From contig OY821518.1 in the NCBI GenBank assembly GCA_963682025.1, forward strand, positions 230,349,848-230,413,847: 64,000 bases of DNA. The letters are read 5' to 3'. The notes beneath the pieces were generated by a model. That model worked only from the letters and a program-made list of their open reading frames with translations. It ran no database searches and had not been told where the DNA came from. Of the stretch, positions 11,311-21,233 are shown piece after piece (position 1 is the first letter of the stretch; each line of letters opens with the position of its first letter). The DNA comes from Cordilura impudica (Eukaryota; Arthropoda; Insecta; Diptera; Scathophagidae). The translations under genes were made by a program, and so were the position numbers.

Positions 11311-12441
11311 GTTGGACAACAAACCATATACCACTAGACTCCTTGTGAACACACGAACAAACTGATATATGGTTTGTTGTCAAACTCATCGGTAGAGCTT
11401 GGGAATTTTCACTTTAATTAAAAAAAATAATTTTTTAATTTTATGGACACCATTCACGTCCTATTGCAGGACTTCTGGAAAAATTCCCCGCATGGGACAT
11501 ATATCAGTTTGTTCGTGTGTTCATAAAGAGTAGCGGTTTATGGTTTGTTGTCCAGCTCATCGGGAGAGCTTGGGAATTTTCACTTTTAATTTAAAAAAAA
11601 TCCAATTCTAATTTTATGGACACCATCCACGGGGCTATTGCAGGACTTCTGGAAAAATGCCCCGCATGGGACATATATCACTTTGTTCGTGTGTTCATAA
11701 GGAGTCTATTGGTATGTGGTTCGTTGTCCAACTCATCGGGAGTTTTGAAATTTTTCACTTTAATTTAAAAAAAGTCAATTTTAATTTTATGGATATCTTC
11801 CAAGGGTAATTGTAGGACTTCTAGAAAAATGCCCCGCATCGGACTTATATATTACTTTGTTCGTATGTTCATAATGAGTCTATTGGTATATGGTTCGTTT
11901 CCCAAATCATCGGAGGAGATGCAGAAATATAATTTAAAGTTGAAAAATAGTAATAAAGTAATTTTATGGTTTGCATTCAAAGGCTTATTGTAAGACTTCT
12001 GGAAAAATGGCCCGCATGGGTCACACATCAATATATTCGTGGGCTTCCGTGCTGTCCAACAGTATACGTCTCATTTTCCAAGTCATCGGGAGATCTTAGA
12101 AAAGTAAATTTTAAAAACAAAACTCAATAGTACACTCGCAATTTGATATTAAATTTCTTTATTTTGTTAATTTATGGTAAAACTGTTTAAGAATCGCTAC
12201 AGAATGTTTCTTTTTATCATTTTTTATATTATTTTCTTTTTTTTTTTTTTATCAATTTAATAAAAATACAAAACATATTCCACGCGCGTTCCACTTAAAA
12301 TTCTATGGATAACTTTTTATGGATAACTTCATACACGTTTGTATTTATAATAAAATTTATTAATTGTGAAAATAAAACAAATTTTTATATTAAACAAAAA
12401 CATAATTTTTTTACTTAAAACTAAACTGAACTTGTAGTCTA

Positions 12442-12672
12442 CTAAACACTATTGTTAAGCTTTTGCTCTATCTTTTTCAGTTTTTCTAAAATTTCCTCAA
12501 TTTGCTTCTCAATTGTCGTAATTTTCGAAATGAGTTCAGTATGCATCTGCTTCGATTCATGTATGGCTTCCTTTGTTTTTCATTGGTTGCTGGAAAATTT
12601 CCTCAACTAGCGTAATCGAGTCACCGTCAACAGCACCCACCGTGATAATGTTGAGTATTTGCTCCTCATAAT
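12442..12672 (-). pseudogene. coiled-coil protein C-terminus, frameshifted
   Basis: A minus-strand frame of about 45 codons ending at the stop at 12442-12444 has a clear heptad pattern of Ile/Leu with Lys and Glu (for instance ISKITTIEKQIEEILEKLKK). A second frame upstream (about 12570-12672) reads EEQILNIITVGAVDGDSI and joins it after a one-base shift. I do not recognise the protein. Such coiled-coil tails follow Myb/SANT domains in accessory proteins of Harbinger-type transposons, and a MITE-B end abuts it, but that link is inference. Confidence 0.35.
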
Positions 12673-12810
12673 GCTGGCTACACACCAGACAACGGTTGCT
12701 TCAATGTGTAGCAACAGTGATACGTTGTAACGGTTGCCTCAACCAAGCAGAAAAATCAAAAAGTTTTGATATTTTTCGTTGGTTGATGCAACCATTGCCT
12801 GGGTATGTTC
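12673..12810. repeat. MITE-B relative, partial
   Basis: Begins GCTGGCTACACACCAG and carries ACAACGGTTGCTTCAATG as in MITE-B (8592-9138). The other end is degraded near CATTGCCTGGG. From here to 13124 I see nothing further except an A/T-rich tract. Confidence 0.6.
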
Positions 12811-13124
12811 CTGATAGAAACACCACCCGTTCTCTTCATAAAGGTTCTTCTGGAATAAACCTGTTTCTTAATTTCAGATTTGAAGTCAAGCCAAAACAAA
12901 CAAAAACGTACCTTGAAGCGCTGTTACATGAAGTTTAAAGAAACAGAGCTTCCTACTTTTCCTTATAATTAATTTTTAAACTAATACCTCTGGCGAACTT
13001 GAACTACTTACTGTTTTGAATTTTTCAAATTCGTTTAACTTTCAAAAACCTTGGACAGAATTCAGTTTTGAAAGTAAAGTGGTAAAACTTAAAAAAAAAA
13101 AAATAATTAATTTCTTACCTTTTC

Positions 13125-13727
13125 TGTAAAATGTGTCGCCTACACGAACACACGACTACAAATGCTGCTGGCTGCAATCGTAGTCGTGTAGTCAGCTACT
13201 TATTTTTTTTTTTTTTTTTTTGAAAACGACAGCAACATATAACAGCAATATAAACAGCTGTTTTTATACAAATGCATTTTTATTTCAGTAGTGCCAATTA
13301 TATTTTTTTTTACTTTATTAAAATAGAAAAACATGCATGATTCTATATAAACTTTACTTAAATATACAATTACTTGTTTATAGTGCATTATTATAACGTA
13401 AAAATAAATAAATTTATTTAACCCCTTATGATTATTAATGGAATTTTTATAGCATTTTTTTGCGATTATTTTTTTTAACAAAATAAAATATTTCATAGCA
13501 CTAATTTCTTTTACATATTTTGTTATATTGTCAACACTAATTTTGTTTTGTAGCCACCAAAAATAGAAATTATCCTAAGTTGACTACAGCGACAAAAGTT
13601 TTCGTGTAGCCGTGTAGCTGTGTTGGTGTGAAGATAATCGTGTTCATATAAACGTGTGTATTTTATTTGTTGTAGCCGCTGTCTTCTATGTGTTTCATGC
13701 ATTAGCTGCAGGTTATTATTTGACATT
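13125..13727. repeat. MITE-D
   Basis: Ends are rich in alternating CTACACGA / CGTGTAG motifs (for example CGTAGTCGTGTAGTCAGC on the left and CGTGTAGCCGTGTAGC on the right). The interior, from GACAGCAACATATA to TTTTGTTTTGTAGCCA, is shared with 31868-32165. The poly-T at 13203-13220 is variable between copies. Confidence 0.55.
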
Positions 13728-14030
13728 TCTCTTCATTGTTTGGTTTGCTGTGAAAAATTATTATTATTTAATTTATTTTATTTTTTTTATTTCATTTTTT
13801 CTTTGACTTTCATTTTTTCACACAAATAGATTTTTCATTTTGAACTAATAATTTTTTTTACACAAACTAAATAAAATGAACTGTCAAAAATGTAAGAATT
13901 GGAAAGCAAAAGAAAACAAAAAGTTGCTGCAACAAATTTCTCTGTGTGAACATTGAGGCAACTTTAAAAGAGAATTGAAAAAAAGTTGAGCAGCAAAAAT
14001 TGCCTTGTATGAACCGGGACTTACATAGAC
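13728..14030. repeat. MITE-A copy, left end missing
   Basis: Matches 2245-2536 in the same orientation from GACATTTCTCTTCATT to the right end GCCTTGTATGAACCG. The left terminal repeat has been replaced. Confidence 0.7.
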
Positions 14031-14224
14031 CTGCAGAGTCTATGTTGCCACTTTTGTGGGGTTTACATTTTTTATGCGTTGTATTGATTTTGTTGGAAAA
14101 ATTTATACATATATTATTTTGTAGATAATATTATTGTGGAATTTTAAATCTCATAGATATTTGGTTGTTGTATGTTTAGTTTCCGTAATTTGTAAATTGG
14201 TTATTATTTTCGTTTGGACAGGTG

Positions 14225-14488
14225 AATGTAATGTTATCTATCGATTGAACCATACCGCAGTCGAATTTAGAGCAGTTTCCGAAATGAACTATCACGTAAC
14301 CGGAACTTCCCAACCTGTTGAAAATCGATTTTGGCTACGTTTGTGCGTGACATTTGTGAACAGCTGATAAAGTTTGGTTAATTTTACACAACATGCTGGT
14401 TCGTTTTTTACGTTCTATTATTGCGCTAAATGCCAACGTTACATTTACGGTACGGTTACATTTAACAACGTGTGGCTAACTCGGCCTT
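14225..14488. repeat. MITE-C copy, left end missing
   Basis: Close match to 9880-10140, including GTGAACAGCTGATAAAGTTT, and ends GTGTGGCTAACTCGGCCT. The left terminal repeat is lost. The 184 bp before it (14040-14224) show nothing. Confidence 0.75.
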
Positions 14489-14565
14489 TAGTCTACGCAC
14501 CATTGTTATCACATTACGGGGAAGATGTTGTTGTCTAAACCAAGGTTTATTGTTCGCTGTTGGGT

Positions 14566-14890
14566 TTAAAAATGTAGATGCCCTCCACGGTTGCTGCTGT
14601 CCCACTTGTTCTGCCATTTTAGACTGCATTCTTTTTATTTGCTGATCTTAGATCATTGGAACGTATTTTAGGATAGCTTCCTATATCTGAAGGATTTAAC
14701 GCAATTGCGTCTACATACACATTACCATCAACACACATGTGTCCGGGTATCCAAAGAAAGTGCACTATTAAGCCGGCATGACTTAGTTCATTTAATTCAT
14801 TATTTATTTTCAGAACGTAAGGATGAGTTTTGTTATGAAATGGTACTGGGTGGTGGAATATTTCGCTTTCGTTTCCCTGAGCATTAACGG
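14566..14890 (-). pseudogene. RNase H domain fragment of an I-type LINE
   Basis: Minus-strand frame with features of the RNase H domain found C-terminal to the reverse transcriptase in I-clade LINEs: INNELNEL, then HFLWIPGHMCVDGNVYVD, matching the family pattern F-x-W-[IV]-P-[SG]-H-x-G-x-x-G-N-x-x-A-D, with His, Gly-Asn and the final Asp kept. The Gly after His is replaced by Met-Cys. A one-base shift at about 14620 moves the tail (KWQNKWDSS, GGHLHF) to another frame, ending at 14566. No RT sequence is attached, so this is a 3' remnant. Confidence 0.65.
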
Positions 14891-15120
14891 GTCGCACTTG
14901 CTGGCGTGGGGCCAAGCTCGCCGGATGGGTGGGATCTTGTTGAAACCCAGGAAACCGCACTACAGATTTAAATGATTATGGCATTTAAATGATAAATGGA
15001 TGGTATACTTACGGTTTTGGTTGCGAACTAGGTGGTGTGCCCCTTTTGCCCTCCCTACCATGTTACCATGATTCCAATCTAATTTGGTTGGTAACCCACT
15101 TTAAATAAGATTGGTGGGGT
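14891..15120 (-). other. GC-richer segment with a possible 53-nt intron
   Basis: On the minus strand GTAAGTATACC at about 15015 and ATCTGTAG at about 14963 enclose 53 nt, the usual length of a small fly intron. Joining the sides gives a short frame with TPPSSQPKP before and AVSWVSTRSHPSG after the junction, bounded by stops. Function unknown. It could be the 5' remnant of the LINE whose RNase H lies downstream, or a host relic. Confidence 0.25.
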
Positions 15121-15440
15121 TTGGTTTTCTACATTGGCGTTAAAACAAAATTCTTTATTCTACCTTCATTTCAAGGTTTTAAGTTGAATTTATAGTTAGA
15201 AAAAAATTTTTATTTAAATTTATTTTTTTAACAATGCTTTAATTTATATTTAGAATAAATTTTTAATTTAACTTTATATTTAGAAAATGTTTTAATTTGT
15301 ATTGAGAAAATTTTTTTTTAATTTAAATTTATTTGAATATTGTATATGTACATATATTTTTTCTCTTTAATGGCATTTAATGGCATCTGTCCAAAATTGC
15401 ATTAAATTTTTTGGTTGTGGTCGGTACTGTACTTGAATGC
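15121..15440. other. AT-rich region, no gene seen
   Basis: Loose T-rich repeats of the TTTATATTTAGAA type, an early edge of the field at 16060-16670. A single GGTCGGTACTG motif precedes the next repeat. Confidence 0.4.
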
Positions 15441-15459
15441 TAAAAAGATACCGTTACCT

Positions 15460-15650
15460 AAGGCCGAGGCCACGCAATGAGCGGCAAAGCGGCGAGCCGC
15501 AGAGCGAATAAAAATTAAAACATACATATGAAATACTACTGAAGTGGCCACACAATGAGCGGCATTTCTGAGCGTCTAAGCGGCGCCGCTCAGGAATAGA
15601 ACTTGTTCTAATTTTTAGTTGTTTTCTGAGCGGCAAAGAATAAAAATGGC
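15460..15650. repeat. AGCGGC-rich repeat, partial MITE
   Basis: Two direct blocks, GAGGCCACGCAATGAGCGGC (15468) and GTGGCCACACAATGAGCGGC (about 15545), plus an internal GCGGCGCCGC palindrome. Probably one end of a MITE with subrepeats. Confidence 0.45.
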
Positions 15651-15684
15651 AAAAAATAATGGCTTTTTATTGTTTTGTCAATCT

Positions 15685-15965
15685 ATTGCGCGATTCAATA
15701 ACTTCTTTTTAACGATAATCGAATCGTTAGAAAAAGAAAACAACAAAATGGTCGATTTTGGTATTCAGTTAAATTTTTAAACGATATTCGCTATTGTTAA
15801 AGTCAGCTGTTGTTATCTTAACGACAACCATTTTTGTGTTGATTTTCAATCGATAAAAAGTTAAAAAGGTTGAAATGTAGTCAACCATAAATAAAAATCA
15901 TAAAATAGTGAAAATATTTTGCTTTTATTATAAAAACTTTTTATATAAATAATAAATAATAACAT
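15685..15965. repeat. dispersed repeat, inverted relative at 26240-26600
   Basis: Begins GCGATTCAATAACTTC and contains AACGACAACCATTTTTGTGTTG and TCAGCTGTTGTTATC. The reverse complement of the whole stretch is found in the Helentron at 26240-26580. Non-coding. Confidence 0.6.
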
Positions 15966-16059
15966 TGCGCTAGGGGTTCGCTAAGCGGTAATTATAGACG
16001 CCAAATTATGCGGGAAGAAAAAAAGATTGTCAAGAAATGCTATGTTTACGGTAAGGTTA

Positions 16060-16670
16060 TAAAAGGTTTTATTTTTTTCTATTGAGCAAAATTTTATATT
16101 TAGAAAAATTATATATTTTGAAAAATTTTATATGTAGCACAATTTTATATTTAGATAAATTTTATGTTTAGGAAAATTTTACATTTAGAAAAATTTTATA
16201 TTTAATTTAATTAGCAAAAATTTTTTATATTTCGAAAACTTTTTATTTAGTAAAATTTTTATATTTAGCACAATTTTATAATTAGAAAAATTTTATATTT
16301 AGTTTAATTGTATAATTAGAAAAAAAATTTTATATTTAGAAAATATATTCCGAAAATTTTTTATTTAGTACAAATTTTTATATTTTAGCAAAATTTTATA
16401 TGTAGCAAAATTTTATTAATTTAGTAAAATTTTTATTTAGAAAATTTTATTTACAAAATTTTATTTTTAGCAAAATTATATATTTAGAAAATTTTATTTT
16501 TAGCAAAATTTTATATTCAGAAAATTTTATTTTTAGCAAAATTTTATATTTAATCAATTTTATATTTAGCACAATTTTATAATTAGCACAATTTTATATT
16601 TAGTAAAATTTTTAAATTTAATAAAAAATTTTAAACTTATAAAATATTTATATTTTACAAAATTTTTAGG
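16060..16670. repeat. degenerate AT tandem field
   Basis: Dozens of imperfect copies of a 15-18 bp motif around AAAATTTTATATTTAGC, with variable A and T runs. Old, diverged minisatellite. Confidence 0.75.
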
Positions 16671-17106
16671 CTTAAGTCTCGTTTAGGTGCACCTCTCCGA
16701 TCCGTTCCAAATTTTCACCACTCGTTCCACTTTTTAATGCGATTACAGCAAAATAGTTTTTAGTTAGTAAAATTTTTATTTAGAAAATTTTATTTACAAA
16801 ATTTTATTTTTAGCAAAATTATATATTTAGAAAATTTTATTTTTAGCAAAATTTTATATTCAGAAAATTTTATTTTTAGCAAAATTTTATATTTAATCAA
16901 TTTTATATTTAGCACAATTTTATAATTAGCACAATTTTATATTTAGTAAAATTTTTAAATTTAATAAAAAATTTTAAACTTATAAAATATTTATATTTTA
17001 CAAAATTTTTAGGCTTAAGTCTCGTTTAGGTGCACCTCTCCGATCCGTTCCAAATTTTCACCACTCGTTCCACTTTTTAATGCGATTACAGCAAAATAGT
17101 TTTTTT
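16421..17106. repeat. 343-bp direct tandem duplication
   Basis: Unit 1 (16421-16763) and unit 2 (16764-17106) are virtually identical, each running from TTAGTAAAATTTTTATTTAG to GCAAAATAGTTTTT. The duplicated unit joins part of the AT field to the left end of foldback FB2, so it arose after FB2 inserted. Confidence 0.88.
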
Positions 17107-18606
17107 TTGTCGGAAGCCCGTATTTCCCGAGTTATAGACCTCCAAAGTTTTGACATTGATTTCGATATAACTTGAACAATTCTAATCGGACTTTAGCAAT
17201 ATATATATCATATGAAAGCTTATTAAAGTACCTTTAATTTGATATAAAAAAAAGTTCGAAATCCATTAACCCATTATGGACCAAAATAATTTTCTTTCTT
17301 TTTAAGATGCAGTTTTTTGTAAATAATTCATTTTATTTGAATAAAACGCTATTACACAACAAAATATATGTTAATTAGTACATTCATAGGATTAACAGCT
17401 TTTATTTAAGATATAGTTTGACCTTTTAACCCTTTGTAATCCGGAGATATTAGGGGTACAACTTTGTTTTTTTTTTATTGCACAAATAACAAAAACCCAT
17501 TACACTAAAAACAACAGTTTCTTAAAAAATTCGACTTAACAATTCTAACTAGAAATGGAAATTTTTTTAAAAAAATTTCTTGTATATTTGGGAAAGTTTT
17601 TTTTCGCAAACGTGGCATTATCTCATAAAATGATCTATAAAATTTTTGTATTTACAGCAACTGAATGAATGCTGGGCCCACTAGCTACATATATATTTTG
17701 TCCCCTTAACCCTTCCAGGACCGGAGATATTATTGACTTTTAATGAGACTATTATGAAAATTTTGTTGGGAAATTCGCTTGTGACGTACGCAGGAAAACT
17801 TTATTCAGCGAAGCCACCTGCCGTGTCCTACTGGAGGAGAAAACCCTTAAGCGCGGCCGCAGGCCGCCACGCAGAAAAACTTTAGTATGCGAAGCCAGAT
17901 TTCAATACTTAACTTTAGTGTCTCCGGGAAGACATAAGACAAGATAAAGCCATCATGGCCTTATCTCACATGGTATTAAAGCATCCCCTCCTTTCTTCTC
18001 CGTCCTATTATGAAAATTTTGTTGGGAAATTCGCTGTACTCAAATTATTTACAGAGTAAATCGCGGTTATAAGAAAAAAACTACACAATGTTGCCATACA
18101 GTTTTACTGCAATTAGCTAAGCGACACTGAAACAAGTAAATCGCGAAAAAAAAATAATATCCAACTTTAACTCCTAATATATCCAGCACTTTAAGAGTCA
18201 AAAAGTCATAATAGACACCAAAAAATAGCTTGTGACCCCTAATTTTATTGTAAATGTGCAAATACATACCTTATATACGTAATTTCGTCTGATAATTACA
18301 GCTTTTCACAATAAATCTTTATCAAAAATGCACAATCTTGAATAGGTTCACAATGGGTTAAAGGATTTCGAAATTTTTTATTTTGAAATAAAGGCAATTT
18401 AATAAGCTTTCATATGATACATATATTCCTCAAATCCGATAAGAATTGTTCAAGTTATATCGAAATCAATGTCAAAATTTTGGAGGTCCATAACTCGGAA
18501 AATATGGGTTTCCGAAAAAAAAAATATAAATCCTAAATCACCTCAAATACCCCTATTTCCAAAAAAAAAAAAAAAAAAATCGGGGTGGTGCACCTAAACG
18601 AGACGT
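16671..18606. repeat. foldback element FB2
   Basis: Outer ends GGCTTAAGTCTCGTTTAGGT and, inverted, CACCTAAACGAGACG. The arms of about 260 bp (17013-17280 against 18352-18606) share the inverted blocks CCAAAGTTTTGACATTGATT and CATATGAAAGC. The centre contains a GC-rich module. FB3 at 40363-41883 is the same family. The minus frame of 66 codons inside it is not convincing. Confidence 0.8.
17780..17915 (-). repeat. GC-rich module of the FB2/FB3 family
   Basis: About 135 bp with a NotI-type GCGGCCGC core, preceded by GCGAAGCCACCTGCC and followed by GCGAAGCCAGATTTC: two direct copies of AAAACTTTA-NN-TNNGCGAAGCCA flank the GC core. The same module occurs twice in FB3 in the other orientation. Confidence 0.7.
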
Positions 18607-19098
18607 TCCAATTTTTATTAGGAAAAATTATTTGTATTCTGGATAAAAAAAATAAAAATTTATCGCCTTATTGATGGGGTTGTTGGGCCAATGTAGCGCT
18701 ATCGCCTGTCGCCGTGGTTGGGTCTCACAAGATGCTGCTGCTTTTATCATGTGTACAGGTTTTAACACGTTTTCAAATATACAGATTTTCAGTTTAGGTA
18801 ATTAAATTTTCCCTTAAAAGTTTTAGACATTTTCTCATCATTCGATAAAGAAATTTTTTTTTTTGATTTTCTTTTATTTTAATTTCGTAAGAGGTTGTTC
18901 CTTAACCTTGATTCTTTAACTTTCCAAACTTAACTCCAGTTTTTTTTTAAATTTTAAATTTTTAAAATTTAAACTTATTTGAACACTTCACCTAATTTTA
19001 AAGTCTTAAACTACACTATTTAATATTTCATTCAGCCATTCATCTAGTACACATAGATACTCAACCACTCAGTCATGCATTTTATTCTCTACTCTTAA
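18607..19098. other. no gene seen
   Basis: AT-rich DNA with a short GC-richer patch at 18670-18745 (GCGCTATCGCCTGTCGCCGT). No repeat partner noticed in the window. Confidence 0.4.
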
Positions 19099-19589
19099 AG
19101 GTGCTATTACATGATGTGTTTTTTACATATGTACTGTCAAATTTTCCCACAACAAAAGTTGTACACATCGTGTGATACATATGAAACATTGTTTATGTAC
19201 AATACATGAGGAAAGTCACATGTACATTTTTCAATTAGAACAGGTTCTATTTTTGCATGACAAACATATGAAAATACAACACTGCTTGTGGCGAAAGAAA
19301 AACAGAGTAAATTTTAAAGATTAATATTGAAAGAAAAATAAATTGTTTAGTATTATTTAACAATTAAAAAATATATAACCTTTTTTTTAACAATAAATTT
19401 TTTTAAATTCACAAATTAAATCAGCTGTTGTTTACATTTAGAGGTTATGTCATACGGAAATACATATGTACGTGTGATAGCAAAAATTATGAATCGTATG
19501 TAAAAGACAATTTTTACAGGCATGAGGAATTTCATATGGATAAAAAAGTGACAGTACATATGTAAAAAACATTTCGTGTAATAGCACCT
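19099..19589. repeat. MITE-H with TAA target duplication
   Basis: Ends AGGTGCTATTACATGATGTG and a complementary right end finishing GTAATAGCACCT, flanked by TAA (19096-19098, 19590-19592). The inverted homology extends over about 40 bp with mismatches (TTTTTTACATATGTACTGTCA). A diverged relative is at 55664-56155. Confidence 0.85.
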
Positions 19590-19592
19590 TAA

Positions 19593-19911
19593 ACACGCCC
19601 ACTCATACTTTACTAGGAGAGTACGTGAAAGGAATGAATTAGTACGCTAATGACCATGGTTGAATGGTAAAAAAAAAACAAAGTGGTTTGACGAGAAAAC
19701 GGCCAGCCACAAGCATAGGGAGAATACGCACATGGATAATTCATGATTGGGTTAATGAAAAAACAAATTTATGAAGAGACTGAGCTAAAAAAAATTGCCG
19801 CCAAAGTCAAAGTAGTAGAATAGACTTGTGAAAAAAAAGATGGGCATAGCAAAATAAAAATTTCAAGTTCAAGGTTTTTTTCTGTTTGTACTTTTTTCTT
19901 GATGTACACCA
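19593..19911. other. no gene seen
   Basis: Apparently single-copy AT-rich DNA between MITE-H and LINE-A copy 2. No open frame or repeat noted. Confidence 0.4.
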
Positions 19912-19946
19912 CAGTTCGAATCTAACTCTCTTTACGAACGGTCGTG
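19912..19946 (+). promoter_or_regulatory. LINE-A internal promoter, copy 2
   Basis: CAGT at the element start with A (19913) as +1 and GGTCGT at +28 to +33 (19940-19945), identical in spacing to copy 1 although flanking bases differ between the copies. Confidence 0.6.
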
Positions 19947-20087
19947 TAAAAAATTAAAGCGCTTAGAGTACAACTATTTAAAATTAAAAACAAGTGTATA
20001 TTTTTGTTTTTGCAATTGCCTATTCTTGATCTCATTTGAACTCACGTGGTAGACAATCCAGCTTAAAACAGGAATAAAAATTTAGCG

Positions 20088-21212
20088 ATGGCCCGAGGGG
20101 CCAAATCTTCATCAAAAAGAAAGCTTGTGAACAAGAAGATGACAAAACTTCCTCCGGGTTTTGTTAACCCAAACATTGCGTCAACTTCAAGCAACAGATT
20201 TAGCCTGCTTGCTGCCCTCAATGATATGGACGTAACTCCCGTATCAAGTATTAACGATATTAAGGAACACAAACCTCCACCCATTGTTGTAGAAGCTAAC
20301 GCTTCATTTACAGAAATACAAATGCTGCTTGGTAAGGATTGCATTTTCAAACGTACTTCAATTGGTACCAAAACTTTTGCTCCTAGTAATAAAATATACG
20401 AATGCTACAAGCAAATACTTAAAGAGAATAAGATGGAGTTTCATTCTTATGGCTCCAAAGAAAATAGGTTATATACCACCTTTTTACACGGTTTACCCCG
20501 CATAAGCTCTGAGGAAATCTCCAAGGAGTTAAAAAACTACAACCTATCCCCTTCTTCCGTAACTGAAATAGTCACCAAATTCAGTTCAAACAATAATGCA
20601 GTTTATAAAGTTCAATTTGTTCGTAAAAATTTTAATGCAACTGCCTTAAAATATGTACGAACAATTTCCAATATTATAATTTCTTGGAAAAAATACAAAT
20701 CGAAATCCAGGAACAGACCAACTCAATGCTGGAACTGCTTAATGTATGGCCATGGCGGTGAACATTGTCATCGAAGTGCCGCGTGTATGATATGTGCAGA
20801 ACAACATCATACAAGTGTGTGTCCGTTTAACACAAATGAAAAAAGACCAGCTATTTTTACATGATTTAATTGCAAAAAACAAGGAAAAGAGAGAACTTAT
20901 CACTCTGCAAACGATATCAACTGTCCGTTTCGTTCTCTCTATTTGGAAACTAGAACAAGAGTAACATCTAAAATTCCGAATAAAAGCAAACAACAAAATA
21001 ACTCATTTCAATTTAATGTGGGAGATTTCCCTAATTTAAGAAACAACAACACAATTTGTAACAATAACATCAATAATAACAGCAAAGCTATATATGCTAA
21101 CCAGCTGAAAACAACGATTTATTTCGCATTGATGAGCCTTTTGATATTTTCACTACAGCTATGGATGATTTGCATAGGTGCACTTCAAAAGTACAACAAA
21201 TCAAAGTTGTAA
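20088..21212 (+). pseudogene. LINE-A ORF1, gag-like protein with CCHC knuckles, copy 2
   Basis: The best copy of ORF1. The 258-residue frame 20088-20864 starts MARGAKSSSKRKLVNKK (basic), followed by a domain around IYECYKQILKENKMEFHSY and FLHGLPRISSEEISKELKNY, the shape of the PRE_C2HC/RRM-like domain of Jockey ORF1 proteins. Then come zinc knuckles CWNCLMYGHGGEHCH and CMICAEQHHTSVCP. It stops at TGA (20862-20864) exactly where a Cys would begin the next knuckle. The same frame continues open to 21212 (FNCKKQGKER, then an Asn-rich tail), with a one-base deletion near 21116 that alters the last 30 residues. One nonsense and one indel therefore disable an otherwise complete ORF of about 375 codons. 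Confidence 0.85.
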
Positions 21213-21233
21213 TGTCAATTGTAAAATACGCCC

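Larger units (their letters stand above)
7710..12340. repeat. giant foldback element (FB1) with subrepeated inverted arms
   Basis: Left arm 7710-8409 and right arm about 11320-12340 are inverted copies. The outer ends read AACGTGTGTGAA and TTCATACACGTT, followed inward by TTATCCATAGCATTTTAAGT and its complement. The arms carry tandem subrepeats of about 175 bp (around three on the left, four to five on the right), recognisable by CCGATGAGTTGGACAAC and GCATTTTTCCAGA. A possible 8-bp target duplication AATAAAAT lies at 7702-7709 and 12349-12356, but the right one would leave 8 extra bases. The architecture resembles Foldback/Galileo-type elements. No transposase of its own is visible in the centre. 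Confidence 0.75.

Noticed and set aside
14134..14367. 77-codon plus-strand frame with a signal-peptide-like start
   Set aside because: Lies across a MITE-C copy whose relatives at 9846 and 42300 do not keep the frame.
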